From Flavobacteriales bacterium (GTDB taxonomy: Bacteria > Bacteroidota > Bacteroidia > Flavobacteriales_D > Crocinitomicaceae): a stretch of DNA of 64,000 nt. The notes below the pieces were generated by a model. That model was not told the origin of the DNA. It searched no databases and saw only the letters and a program-made list of their open reading frames with translations. The DNA is taken from positions 55,848 through 119,847 of the forward strand of contig CANJLG010000006.1 of the NCBI GenBank assembly GCA_947475095.1, in the 5' to 3' direction. The translations under genes and the position numbers were made by a program. The stretch's first letter is position 1. Each line of letters starts with the position of its first letter. Positions 27,044 to 38,966 of the stretch are shown one piece after another.

Positions 27044-27940
27044 TTATTTTAGTAGCTTATGAACACCTCCTGTATGAATAAACAGGATCCGTTTGTTCAT
27101 CAGTTTTTTATCCTCGATCGTTTTAATTAGCCCGAACAAGGCTTTTCCAGTATAAGTTGGATCGAGAGGAATCCCGGTTTGATGTTCAAAATCCGAAATA
27201 AAAGATAAGAGTTCAGAAGTAGACTTTGCATACCCCCCAAAATGAAAATCATCAAATACTTGAACTTTATGTTGATGGTTTTTCCATTCAGTTAAAAAAT
27301 CTGCTGATTCAGATATCTGTTGCATTTCAGCCATGGATTGAAAGCCCTTAAGAACAGGGAATACAAATACATTCGTTTCTGGTGGCGTACTGAAAAGCAC
27401 ACCTAAACTAGTTGTAGTGGTTCCTTGAGCTAAAGCAACGACATCGAAATTATTATCTGTATCAGGCAATATTTCCATGCAACCCATAATACCAAAACGA
27501 TTTGCTCCACCTTCAGGAATAGAAAGATACCTTGAACCATCAATTTCTACCGTAGAATTATCTCTTTTCATTGCATCATATGCATCCCTAGAAACAAAAA
27601 TCAATTCCATGCCTAATTCTTTACATTTCGCCAAAAGTGCATTTGACGAACTTGTTAGTTCATCTCCTCGAATATATGCTATTGCTTTTAAATTATAGAG
27701 ATGACAAGCAGCAGCACAAGCCAAAATATGATTTGAATAGGCCCCACCAAACGTTACTACACCCTTAAAATTAAAAGAATGACAATGCTCAATGGCGTAT
27801 TTTAGTTTCCTCCATTTATTCCCAGAAACAAATTCATGAATTAAATCATCTCTTTTTATGAACAATTTAGTTGAGTACTCGTTAAGAGAGTTGAAAGTAA
27901 TTTCTTGAACAATAGAAGATTGAATAGAAATTTGAAACAT
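27044..27940 (-). CDS. PLP-dependent ACC deaminase / D-cysteine desulfhydrase family enzyme
   Basis: A 298-aa fold-type II pyridoxal-phosphate enzyme. The PLP lysine is Lys42 in SGNKWRKLKYA, and the phosphate/substrate loop is GGAYSNH (65-71). AQGTTTTSLGVLF contributes the second PLP phosphate loop and a C-terminal FIHTGGVHKLL completes the site. Sequence cannot decide between ACC deaminase, D-cysteine desulfhydrase and related activities. The ATG at 27940 is preferred to the one at 27967 because the latter would run into the divergent DUF5522 gene (start 27954). It has no obvious operon partner. Confidence 0.88.
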   Translation of the reverse strand: MFQISIQSSIVQEITFNSLNEYSTKLFIKRDDLIHEFVSGNKWRKLKYAIEHCHSFNFKGVVTFGGAYSNHILACAAACHLYNLKAIAYIRGDELTSSSNALLAKCKELGMELIFVSRDAYDAMKRDNSTVEIDGSRYLSIPEGGANRFGIMGCMEILPDTDNNFDVVALAQGTTTTSLGVLFSTPPETNVFVFPVLKGFQSMAEMQQISESADFLTEWKNHQHKVQVFDDFHFGGYAKSTSELLSFISDFEHQTGIPLDPTYTGKALFGLIKTIEDKKLMNKRILFIHTGGVHKLLK

Positions 27941-27953
27941 GTTAAAATAGCTT

Positions 27954-28148
27954 ATGGACAATGACAATTCTTCCTATTCGAACAATGACAGAGGCATTGA
28001 TAAAGAGGATTATTATACCAGTGAAGAAGGATACATTATTTTCACAGAAAAATATCATTTAAAAAGAGGTTCTTGTTGTAAAAATAACTGCAAGCATTGT
28101 CCTTATGGTTTTGATGTTAAAACAGGTGAAATTAAGCGAAAAAACTAA
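27954..28148 (+). CDS. Small cysteine-rich protein (DUF5522-type)
   Basis: The 64-aa protein has an acidic, polar N-terminus and a C-terminal cysteine cluster: YIIFTEKYHLKRGSCCKNNCKHCPYGF. The CC-x3-C-x2-C arrangement with the YHLKRG lead fits the small DUF5522 proteins of Bacteroidota and suggests metal (Zn or Fe) binding, which is inference. It starts 13 nt from the divergent PLP-enzyme gene and overlaps the acyltransferase gene by 4 nt at the 3' ends. No function is known to me. Confidence 0.75.
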   Translation: MDNDNSSYSNNDRGIDKEDYYTSEEGYIIFTEKYHLKRGSCCKNNCKHCPYGFDVKTGEIKRKN

Positions 28149-28687
28149 TCGATACCTTTTTCTGGGAATCTCCCTTTAAAGTTTTTCAAGATATTCTTAA
28201 TATATAAAATATCTGCATCAACATCTCCTGTTGGGTAATAAAGGCTATGAAATCCCCCTATTTTTTTCTCATAATCAACATAACAAATATAAATTGGCAC
28301 ATTCGCTTTTATCGCGATGTGATAGAATCCTTTCTTCCAATTTGGGTTATAGCTTCTTGTTCCCTCAGGAGAAAAGACCAAGTACATCGTTTCATTCTCC
28401 TCAAAATAGCGAAGAGCGGTTGTCGTTAAATTATTATTTTTCGAGCGATCGACAGGAATTCCTCCAATAGCTTTTAACAAAAGACCTAAGGGAAAGAAGA
28501 ATAATTGTTTTTTAATTAAAAACTTACCTTTTACACCATAGGTTTGAAAAGCCATTCTTCCGATAATAAAATCCCAATTCGAGGTATGGGGCCCAACAAC
28601 AATAACACATTTCTTTACATCTACCGGCGCTGTTTTATCAATACGCCAACCAAAACACCAAAAAATAAAACGAATAATTTTTTTCAT
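28145..28687 (-). CDS. 1-acyl-sn-glycerol-3-phosphate acyltransferase-like (PlsC family)
   Basis: A 180-aa membrane-attached acyltransferase. The catalytic HX4D is seen as GPHTSNWD (about 32-39), and the substrate motif as FSPEGTRS (about 106-113). GGIPVDRSKNN precedes it. The protein is short, as in the small PlsC-like proteins that act in phosphatidic acid formation or acylation of other polar lipids. The ATG at 28687 is chosen over 28702 because MKKIIRFIF is the more natural start and it sits 3 nt after a TATCTTTG box (28691-28698). It overlaps the DUF5522 gene tail by 4 nt. Confidence 0.88.
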   Translation of the reverse strand: MKKIIRFIFWCFGWRIDKTAPVDVKKCVIVVGPHTSNWDFIIGRMAFQTYGVKGKFLIKKQLFFFPLGLLLKAIGGIPVDRSKNNNLTTTALRYFEENETMYLVFSPEGTRSYNPNWKKGFYHIAIKANVPIYICYVDYEKKIGGFHSLYYPTGDVDADILYIKNILKNFKGRFPEKGID

Positions 28688-28690
28688 ATA

Positions 28691-28698
28691 CAAAGATA
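28691..28698 (-). promoter_or_regulatory. Probable -7 box TATCTTTG directly before the acyltransferase start
   Basis: On the minus strand TATCTTTG is followed after 3 nt by the ATG at 28687. A TTG lies 25 nt upstream of the box, slightly longer than the usual 17-23 nt. If used, the transcript would start at or inside the start codon, giving an mRNA without a leader. Confidence 0.4.
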
Positions 28699-28730
28699 AC
28701 AAATGCAGATTAGTGTAATTTTACAAAAGA

Positions 28731-29960
28731 ATGAAAACTGCAAAATATATTTTTAATTACTTCCTAATCTCATTTGTTTGGATAGCAATTCTTTATTCTA
28801 TTTATTGGATAAAAGACACGAATAAATTTATTCAAGTTTCTTTACCTGAAAGCACCACACATTTTATTCAGATTAATACAAAACGAATTATTAAAAGCAC
28901 CCTTTTAGATATATGGTTTAGAAATAAAGATGTTGAAATAATTAATTCTATTCATGGGCTATTATTAAGTAAAGATGAAACTCAGGTAATCCCTCAAGTC
29001 AACTTTAAATTAACTAAACCAGTATACTATATAAAATGCAGTTATGAAAATAGCGATGTATACCTTTTAAAAGGAACACCTGAAAATACAGAACGAATAA
29101 AATACCCTGAAAACTTTTATTTATCAAAAACAAACGATTTATATCAAATCATTAGAAGCACAAATCCAAAAATTAATTATACCGAATTAAAGAATAAGTT
29201 ATTTGATAAAATGGTTAAATACACCATAGAAAATAATGAAATCGCATTATATGGAATTAAAAACAGACAAATTGTTTCAACTTACATCCCAGAATTAATT
29301 GATAATAAAATTCTATTAAACTTAAGTTCCAATCAAGTTTCTAATAGAAAAGTTTTAACGCAAAATCAATCTGGCGTTCATTTCACAATCAATACAGATT
29401 TCTTTAAACTTTTTAATTCTACCTCAACTAAATTTATTTCGAATATAGAAGGCATTTCAATTAATTATTATGGTGCAGATTATAATGGCGATAATGAGTT
29501 ATTATCTGTTTCCCCAAAATTTGATTTGATTTTAAACTTTAATAAAGACGACTCTATAGCCTCTGTATTAAATATCGTAAGGAATGAACTTACAAAGGAT
29601 GTTCAACTGTACCAGAATCGAATTACGCTTTTTAACAACAACTATTATTTTCATCAAATAAATAAGAACACCATCTTTATTAGTACGAAACCATACAAGC
29701 AACATAAAATTATTAATTCGAAAGACGGCTTTATTGTTAAAGGCCAGCCTAAATACCTCACTCAAGTCAGAAATTTAGGATGGAGAGCGTCTTTTTTGAG
29801 TATGATCCCAACCTATCATTCAATTGACCATTTTGTAAATACTATTGAAGGAATTGATTTCCAATCATCTAATAATATATCTACAATAACACTTTCATTT
29901 TCGAATGATTTAATACCACGTATAGAAATTCTCCGCTTAATCTTAGCGCTAAATTCATAG
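28731..29960 (+). CDS. Membrane-anchored protein of unknown function, 409 aa
   Basis: I do not recognise a family. One N-terminal hydrophobic segment (about 9-27, FNYFLISFVWIAILYSIYW) with a Lys before it looks like a membrane anchor rather than a cleaved signal. The rest (about 380 residues) is beta-rich and contains YGADYNGDNELLSVSPKFDLILNF and GFIVKGQPKYL. There are no Cys clusters, repeats or catalytic motifs. The gene stands alone and is divergent from the acyltransferase gene across 43 nt. Confidence 0.6.
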   Translation: MKTAKYIFNYFLISFVWIAILYSIYWIKDTNKFIQVSLPESTTHFIQINTKRIIKSTLLDIWFRNKDVEIINSIHGLLLSKDETQVIPQVNFKLTKPVYYIKCSYENSDVYLLKGTPENTERIKYPENFYLSKTNDLYQIIRSTNPKINYTELKNKLFDKMVKYTIENNEIALYGIKNRQIVSTYIPELIDNKILLNLSSNQVSNRKVLTQNQSGVHFTINTDFFKLFNSTSTKFISNIEGISINYYGADYNGDNELLSVSPKFDLILNFNKDDSIASVLNIVRNELTKDVQLYQNRITLFNNNYYFHQINKNTIFISTKPYKQHKIINSKDGFIVKGQPKYLTQVRNLGWRASFLSMIPTYHSIDHFVNTIEGIDFQSSNNISTITLSFSNDLIPRIEILRLILALNS

Positions 29961-30039
29961 TTATTTTCACGAATAAATCATTCGTAGCAAACACAAACCG
30001 CTAAGGCCTAGTAGAGCAAAAGATACTAAAAATAAAGAA

Positions 30040-32226
30040 TTATCGCGTAAACAACATCTCTCTAAATTTAGGCAATGGCCATAGCTCGTCTTCAACCAAA
30101 AGCTCTAATTTATCCGCATGATAACGAATTTCATCGAAGTGAATCTTAACATTATCACAATAGGCAATCGCCTTATCTTCTGCGTGTTCAATTTTATTAG
30201 CCTTTTTTCTTTCCCCAAGCATCACATCAGAAGCTTTCTTCATTAAATTAATGTGCTCACTTATTTTAGTTAATAACTCAAGTTGTGCTTTTGCTTGCCC
30301 TTTCCCTTCCTTTTCACCAAATACCTGCATTAATCCTTGCACATTTATTAAAAGCTTATTTTGGTATTCTACCGCTGCAGGAATGAAATAATTTTGAACG
30401 ATGTCACCCATTAATCTGGATTCTATTTGAATTTTAAGAATATAGCTTTCAAATTCAATTTCTGTACGCGCCTCAAGTTCCCTTGGTGTAAGTACCCCCA
30501 TATCGTCAAAAAGCTTCGCCACATTTTTTCCTTGCCAAATTTTTATAGCACGCGGCGTATCTTTGATATTGGTTAGACCTCTTTTTTCAGCTTCTTTCAT
30601 CCATTCTTCTCCGTATCCATTTCCTTCAAAACGGATTTTCTTCGATGCGCTAATCAGCACTTGAAGTTCCTTTAGAATCGCCTCATCTTTCCCTTCTCCT
30701 TTTAACAATCGAGCATCAATTGACTTCTTGAAAATTTTCAACTGATTCGCAACAATCGTATTAACAACAATCATTGCAGAGGCACAATTGGCGGAAGAAC
30801 CAACGGCTCTAAATTCAAATTTATTACCCGTAAACGCAAAAGGAGAAGTGCGATTACGATCGGTATTATCTAATAAAATTTGCGGGATTTTACCAATGTT
30901 CAACTTTAACTCCGTTTTATCTTGTGGGGTCATTTTACCGGCCTTAATGTTTTTTTCTAAATCATCCAATAAACCGGATAATTGCGAACCAATAAAGACA
31001 GAAATAATTGCTGGAGGTGCTTCGTTTGCCCCTAATCGATGGTCATTACCAGCCGAAGCAATTGCAGCGCGCAATAAATCAGCATGATCATGAATTGCCT
31101 TAATGGTATTGACAAAAAACGTTAAAAACTGAAGGTTTGACTTTGGATTTTTTCCAGGCGCTAATAAATTGACACCAGTATCGGTACTCAGCGACCAATT
31201 GTTATGTTTACCGGAACCATTTACTCCTTTAAAAGGCTTTTCATGCAGCAGGACCCTGAAGTTATGCTTACGAGCGACCTTCTCCATAATGTCCATTAGC
31301 AATAAATTATGATCGTTTGCTAAATTACATTCCTCAAAAATAGGCGCACATTCAAATTGATTTGGCGCTACCTCATTGTGCCGAGTAGTTACTGGGATAC
31401 CTAGTTTCAAGGACTCTACTTCAAATTCGCGCATGTAGGCATTTACACGCTCCGGAATCGATCCAAAATAATGATCATCTAATTGCTGTCCTTTAGCCGG
31501 TGCATGACCAAACAAAGCCCTACCAGTAAGTAATAAATCAGGACGCGCATTAAATAAAGCTTGATCGATCAAGAAATACTCTTGCTCCCACCCTAAAGTA
31601 GCATTGACTTTAGCAACATTTTTATCAAAAAACTGACAAACTTCCACGGCCGCTTGATCAATCGTAGCAAGTGCACGTATGAGCGGCATTTTAAAATCGA
31701 GGGATTCGCCCGTATAAGAAATAAAAATGGTTGGAATACACAAGGTTTTTCCAATAACAAATGCTGGCGACGACGGATCCCAAGCAGTGTATCCACGTGC
31801 TTCAAAAGTATTTCGAATACCACCATTCGGAAATGAGGACGCATCAGGTTCTTGCTGAATCAATAAATCACCATCAAAGCGCTCAATCGCTTTTCCAGGA
31901 CCAATTGGTTTAAAGAAAGCATCATGCTTTTCAGCGGTAGAACCGGTTAAGGGTTGAAACCAGTGTGTGTAATGGGTCGCTCCTTTAGAAATCGCCCAAT
32001 CTTTCATTGCAGAAGCCACTTGATCTGCATTCTTACGATCTAAACGAACACCATGATTCATCGATGCCATCATGGATTTATAGGTATCAGATGGCAAGTA
32101 TTCGCGCATCATTTCAGCGTGAAAAACATTAGCACCATATAAATCAGATAATCTACCCTCGAAAGTAATATTGATAGGTTCGCGATTTAATACATCTTGA
32201 TAAGCGTTTAATCGTTTTGTGGCCAT
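30040..32226 (-). CDS. glnN: Glutamine synthetase type III
   Basis: GlnN forms glutamine from glutamate, ammonia and ATP as a large homododecamer (GSIII class). The 728-aa length is normal. GSIII marks: YGANVFHAEMMREYLP near the N-terminus, THYTHWFQPLTGSTAEKHDAF, GWEQEYFLID, TTRHNEVAPNQFECAPIFEE, HEKPFKGVNGSGKHNNWS (ammonium/ATP site) and DRNRTSPFAFTGNKFEFRAVGSS. The C-terminal extension absent from GSI/GSII is present. A promoter with good consensus lies just upstream. No glnB, amtB or GOGAT gene is in the window, so regulation is presumably at distance. Confidence 0.95.
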   Translation of the reverse strand: MATKRLNAYQDVLNREPINITFEGRLSDLYGANVFHAEMMREYLPSDTYKSMMASMNHGVRLDRKNADQVASAMKDWAISKGATHYTHWFQPLTGSTAEKHDAFFKPIGPGKAIERFDGDLLIQQEPDASSFPNGGIRNTFEARGYTAWDPSSPAFVIGKTLCIPTIFISYTGESLDFKMPLIRALATIDQAAVEVCQFFDKNVAKVNATLGWEQEYFLIDQALFNARPDLLLTGRALFGHAPAKGQQLDDHYFGSIPERVNAYMREFEVESLKLGIPVTTRHNEVAPNQFECAPIFEECNLANDHNLLLMDIMEKVARKHNFRVLLHEKPFKGVNGSGKHNNWSLSTDTGVNLLAPGKNPKSNLQFLTFFVNTIKAIHDHADLLRAAIASAGNDHRLGANEAPPAIISVFIGSQLSGLLDDLEKNIKAGKMTPQDKTELKLNIGKIPQILLDNTDRNRTSPFAFTGNKFEFRAVGSSANCASAMIVVNTIVANQLKIFKKSIDARLLKGEGKDEAILKELQVLISASKKIRFEGNGYGEEWMKEAEKRGLTNIKDTPRAIKIWQGKNVAKLFDDMGVLTPRELEARTEIEFESYILKIQIESRLMGDIVQNYFIPAAVEYQNKLLINVQGLMQVFGEKEGKGQAKAQLELLTKISEHINLMKKASDVMLGERKKANKIEHAEDKAIAYCDNVKIHFDEIRYHADKLELLVEDELWPLPKFREMLFTR

Positions 32227-32242
32227 AATTTATATTTTTTTA

Positions 32243-32270
32243 CAAAATTAGTAATATTTTAAGAGGTCAA
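32243..32270 (-). promoter_or_regulatory. Promoter of glnN (TTG-N17-TAATTTTG)
   Basis: On the minus strand TTG is followed by 17 nt and TAATTTTG, within the Bacteroidota rule TTG-N17-23-TAnnTTTG. The box ends 16 nt before the ATG at 32226. Further upstream, at 32303-32320, CCCC and GGGGGG flank ATTTTCAA and could form a small hairpin or operator between this gene and the divergent Nudix gene; its role is not known. Confidence 0.6.
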
Positions 32271-32421
32271 CTGTATATTTTTTTAACATTTTTTCAACAA
32301 GACCCCATTTTCAAGGGGGGTATTATAAAAATAATGTGTTTTAACAATTTTAGACAGGAAAACGGATTTCAATTCAACAAATCAGTTCACTTTTTGCTAC
32401 TTTTATCCAAAAAAGTATAAA

Positions 32422-33078
32422 ATGACTTTTAAGGAACAATTTATTCAGGTACTTAATAGTCAATTACCAGGAGAAAGCGCGCACGTTCCTATGCTTCCAG
32501 CAGGACGAAAGGTATCGAGTGAAGTTCGTAAAAATGCTATTGAACCAAGAATTTCTGCCGTAGCATTACATATTGTTATTGAAGAAACGAATGATATTTC
32601 CATCATTTTTATTGAGCGCGCAGAATACGCTGGTACCCATAGTGGGCAGATTGCTTTTCCCGGAGGAAAAGTAGAAGCGAATGATATTGATTTACTACAC
32701 ACGGCCAGGCGAGAATCAGAGGAAGAAGTAGGAATATCCATAAGCGAAGGAAAATTCATTGGAAAACTAACACCAGTTTACATTCCCGTTTCAAACTACG
32801 ACGTTTATCCCTTTGTAATACTTCATGAAAAATTCCCAGTATTAAGTATTGATGAGCGAGAGGTAAGGTCTTTTATCATTGCTTCATTGCACTCCTTAGC
32901 AAAGCCAGATGCGATAGATTATAAAGAGTTGGCCATCCTAGAAGATAAAAAATTGGCGAAAGTACCCGGTTTTTATATTGAAGACAAATGGCTTTGGGGT
33001 GCTTCAGCCTTAATAATTAACGAATTAGTAGCAGTTTATAAAATAACAAGAGGACAGGAATTTACTCAACTCAAATAA
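32422..33078 (+). CDS. Nudix hydrolase, CoA pyrophosphatase type
   Basis: A 218-aa Nudix protein that likely splits coenzyme A or acyl-CoA into phosphopantetheine and 3',5'-ADP. The Nudix box is FPGGKVEANDIDLLHTARRES with EEEVGI following. Its spacing, with eight residues before the RE, matches CoA pyrophosphatases such as NudL, and THSGQIAFPGG is the extra CoA-type signature before the box. The C-terminus continues with SNYDVYPFVI. It is divergent from glnN across 195 nt. A TACTTTTA box lies at about 32398-32405, without a clear TTG. Confidence 0.85.
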   Translation: MTFKEQFIQVLNSQLPGESAHVPMLPAGRKVSSEVRKNAIEPRISAVALHIVIEETNDISIIFIERAEYAGTHSGQIAFPGGKVEANDIDLLHTARRESEEEVGISISEGKFIGKLTPVYIPVSNYDVYPFVILHEKFPVLSIDEREVRSFIIASLHSLAKPDAIDYKELAILEDKKLAKVPGFYIEDKWLWGASALIINELVAVYKITRGQEFTQLK

Positions 33079-33139
33079 TAACTAAAACTTATTCAATCAA
33101 TTCGTTGTAAAGGATATTTTATTTATTATCAAATCTAAT

Positions 33140-33372
33140 CTAATTGTTATACCCTTTACCATAGCACCATTCGCATTTGGTATCAGAATAGCATTTACCA
33201 CATTCAATCCAACCATTTATACATCTGCCAACATGACACTTCACATTATGAGTTTCGTTATCATTATACCCTTTACTGTAACCTGACCCCAAACAATTTG
33301 TACACATGACATACCCGGGCTTTGATTGTCTTGAATTGAAGTTGACACGCGAGAAAAAATTATTACCCTCAT
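33140..33372 (-). pseudogene. Chimeric remnant: serine recombinase N-terminus joined out of frame to a CXXC-rich tail
   Basis: Reading minus from ATG 33372, the first 18 codons give MRVIIFSRVSTSIQDNQS, which has the serine-recombinase start: the beta strand, then R-V-S-T with the nucleophile Ser, then the Q. After about 33319 this frame turns to unrelated residues and stops near 33241. From 33307 a different frame runs 55 codons to TAG 33140: MCTNCLGSGYS..., KCHVGRCINGWIECGKC, KCEWCYGKGYNN. That Cys pattern closely follows the last 60 residues of the neighbouring MORN protein (CDMCHGEGE..., GWLFCNNC..., CLRCKGTGLD). The junction is near CCCGGG at 33315-33320. I read it as a deletion fusion; a real 55-aa zinc protein is the alternative. 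Confidence 0.55.
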
Positions 33373-33398
33373 ATGTATCGGTTTAATATTTTATATTT

Positions 33399-33429
33399 TA
33401 AAGATACAAAATTGTATTGTATCAAACAA
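33399..33429 (-). promoter_or_regulatory. Promoter-like TTG-N20-TATCTTTA upstream of the remnant
   Basis: On the minus strand TTG (33429-33427), 20 nt, then TATCTTTA (33406-33399) fit the Bacteroidota promoter rule with one mismatch at the last base. The predicted start of transcription is about 20 nt before the recombinase-like ATG at 33372. An intact promoter in front of a broken gene suggests recent decay. Confidence 0.5.
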
Positions 33430-33546
33430 ACGATTTATATATTAAAATGATACACTTGAGCTTTTGATACGCTTTTGGTGAAAATTAGGTGGGAATCACA
33501 ATTTGGGGAATACGTTTAATTTCTTTGGCTATAGTAATATTCCAAT

Positions 33547-37116
<3,570 letters not shown>

Positions 37117-37132
37117 ATGTTAAATTTTTCAA

Positions 37133-37162
37133 TAAATTTAACTTAATCTAATCACTTCTCAA
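37133..37162 (-). promoter_or_regulatory. Promoter of the MORN gene (TTG-N19-TAAATTTA)
   Basis: On the minus strand TTG (37162-37160), 19 nt and TAAATTTA (37140-37133) fit the consensus except for the last base. The ATG at 37116 follows 16 nt later. The TTAAATTT/AAATTTAA inverted repeat at 37120-37141 overlaps the box and could be an operator or leader hairpin. Confidence 0.5.
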
Positions 37163-37338
37163 TATTTAATAGTTTTATTTAAAGAATACTGAACGGTAGA
37201 TATGACTAGAGTAGTTTTTTTTAAACTGAACAACTCTGGGGAAAGATGAAAGTTCAACATCAGCACAAAGTCGGAAGATGTGGTTTGGGTATAACTCAAA
37301 AAAAAATTCAGGTCATCTTATTCATCTTCAAAAGAAAA

Positions 37339-38088
37339 TTAGTTGAGTTCCTCCTCCAAGACCTTATATTTTCTAGCAGCTTTAGATCTTGTGCAAGCAT
37401 TAAAATGCCACCATTCTGTTTCAATACCAGAGAAACCATATTGAGACATTACCTTTCGTAATAATTTTCGATTATCGATTTGTTTTTGCGAAAGCAATCC
37501 TTTCAACAAAAATTCAGTTTCAAGTGATGGATAGGCTATTTTATTTATGTCGTCATAAGCAGCACCCATATCAATTGGCAATCCATTTTCATCAGCAATC
37601 GTTAAGTCCACGGCTGCCCCATAATTATGAATACTTTTATTTGCAGGATTAGAAACAAACTTAACACGATCTTTCACGGGTATAGTATCAAGTGCCTTCC
37701 ACATTTGTTTTTGAACACTAAGTGGACGAACAGCATCATACACTAATAAATGCCAATTGGGATGCATTGTTTCTAAATAATCTTGGCACTTCCCCAGGCG
37801 AATAGCAACATCATTTTGAAGAAATGCATTAGTCATGCGTTGATACAACTTTATTTTCATAAAATTATCAGTGCTAGCATATTTTAGCTCTACCTGTATA
37901 TTATTATTAACTGTCTGAACATCTGACAAGTAAAATACATGACCAGCACTATCGATTTGAATAGAAACTTTTTTTATTGGTTCTATAGAAATTTCTTTAG
38001 GCACCCTATTTTGACCATCAACTTTTTTTACCGAATCATTTGCGCAGCTGAGCAGTATAAAAGCTAATGAGCAATAAAAAAAATTCAA
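37339..38088 (-). CDS. D-alanyl-D-alanine dipeptidase, lipoprotein (M15D, VanX/DdpX family)
   Basis: A zinc dipeptidase that splits D-Ala-D-Ala, probably in peptidoglycan fragment recycling. The 249-aa product starts with a lipoprotein signal (ILLSC, lipid-modified Cys15), so it should sit in the envelope. The family motifs are YDAVRP (Arg121), SIHNYGAAVD (zinc His154, Asp161) and EWWHF (Glu225, zinc His228). Most VanX/DdpX enzymes are cytoplasmic or periplasmic without lipid anchor; a lipoprotein form is common in Bacteroidota. The gene overlaps dapA by 4 nt and ends the seven-gene minus-strand train. No vanA-type ligase is near, so glycopeptide resistance is not implied. Confidence 0.88.
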   Translation of the reverse strand: MNFFYCSLAFILLSCANDSVKKVDGQNRVPKEISIEPIKKVSIQIDSAGHVFYLSDVQTVNNNIQVELKYASTDNFMKIKLYQRMTNAFLQNDVAIRLGKCQDYLETMHPNWHLLVYDAVRPLSVQKQMWKALDTIPVKDRVKFVSNPANKSIHNYGAAVDLTIADENGLPIDMGAAYDDINKIAYPSLETEFLLKGLLSQKQIDNRKLLRKVMSQYGFSGIETEWWHFNACTRSKAARKYKVLEEELN

Positions 38089-38966
38089 AATGCTATTAAT
38101 CGTTTGGTTTCTGAAATTATTCGATTTCTTAGATGATCAGAGACAGGCATTAATGGCAATCGCATGTATTCATCCATAATTCCACGAGCAGCAAGCGCGA
38201 CTTTTACGCCACCTGGATTTCCCTCTTCAAAAAACATTTTTGTAATACTAAACAACTCATAATGTGCTGACCTGGAACTTAACAAATCACCCTTTATTGC
38301 AGCATTCACCATTGTTGAAAATAATTCAGGAAAGGCATTTGCAACCACTGAAATAACGCCATCAGCACCAGTAGCAATTAGCGGCATGGTTAAATTGTCA
38401 TCGCCCGACAAGACACCAAAAGATGCTTTTCGTTGGCGTATAATGTCCATTATTTGTTCCATATTACCTGAGGCTTCCTTGACAGCAACCATATTATCAA
38501 GATGAGCAAGCGCTAAAGTTGTTTCAGGTAAGACATTTGAACCCGTTCGACCAGGAACATTATAAATAATAATAGGTAAATCAGTACATTTCGACAAATA
38601 CGTATAATGTTCGATAATCCCTCTCTGAGTTGGTTTATTGTAATAGGGAGAAACGGACAGGATCCCATCCACACCTTGAGGAACTTGTTTAAGCAATTCG
38701 CCTACCGCTATGGTATTATTACCCCCTACTCCGTAGACAATTTTTAATCGACCGTTATTTTCATCAATTACTGTATCGAGAACAATTTGTTTTTCGCTTT
38801 GCGACAAGGTTGGAGATTCTCCGGTTGTTCCTTGAACGACCAAAAAATTAGTCCCACCATTGATTTGTAATTGCACTAATTTTCTTAATGCCATTACATC
38901 TATTTTACCTGAATTATCAAAAGGTGTAACAAGCGCAACCCCTGAACCTGTAAAGGAATTAGTCAT
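38085..38966 (-). CDS. dapA: 4-hydroxy-tetrahydrodipicolinate synthase
   Basis: DapA condenses pyruvate with aspartate semialdehyde, the first committed step to lysine and diaminopimelate. The 293-aa TIM barrel shows GTTGESPTLS, the YYNKPTQRG loop (Tyr108/Tyr109), YNVPGRTGSN (Tyr135, Arg140) and the Schiff-base Lys163 in VAVKEASGN. It overlaps the downstream dipeptidase gene by 4 nt and the upstream small gene by 8 nt. Diaminopimelate supply and D-Ala-D-Ala cleavage both relate to cell-wall peptides, which may explain the pairing. Confidence 0.95.
   Translation of the reverse strand: MTNSFTGSGVALVTPFDNSGKIDVMALRKLVQLQINGGTNFLVVQGTTGESPTLSQSEKQIVLDTVIDENNGRLKIVYGVGGNNTIAVGELLKQVPQGVDGILSVSPYYNKPTQRGIIEHYTYLSKCTDLPIIIYNVPGRTGSNVLPETTLALAHLDNMVAVKEASGNMEQIMDIIRQRKASFGVLSGDDNLTMPLIATGADGVISVVANAFPELFSTMVNAAIKGDLLSSRSAHYELFSITKMFFEEGNPGGVKVALAARGIMDEYMRLPLMPVSDHLRNRIISETKRLIAF

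Larger units (their letters stand above)
33079..33546. other. 468-bp gap holding a broken recombinase / Cys-rich remnant
   Basis: This stretch between the Nudix gene and the MORN gene contains the degraded element described at 33140-33429 and little else. The part 33430-33546 is AT-rich with no open frame of note, and 33079-33139 is also empty. Confidence 0.7.

Noticed and set aside
37246..37461. 71-aa plus-strand frame near the dipeptidase gene
   Set aside because: Half of it is antisense to the dipeptidase coding sequence and the rest has no gene-like features.
37339..38088. VanX-like dipeptidase as part of a vancomycin resistance cluster
   Set aside because: No VanA/VanB ligase, VanH or VanRS genes nearby, and the neighbours are housekeeping genes.
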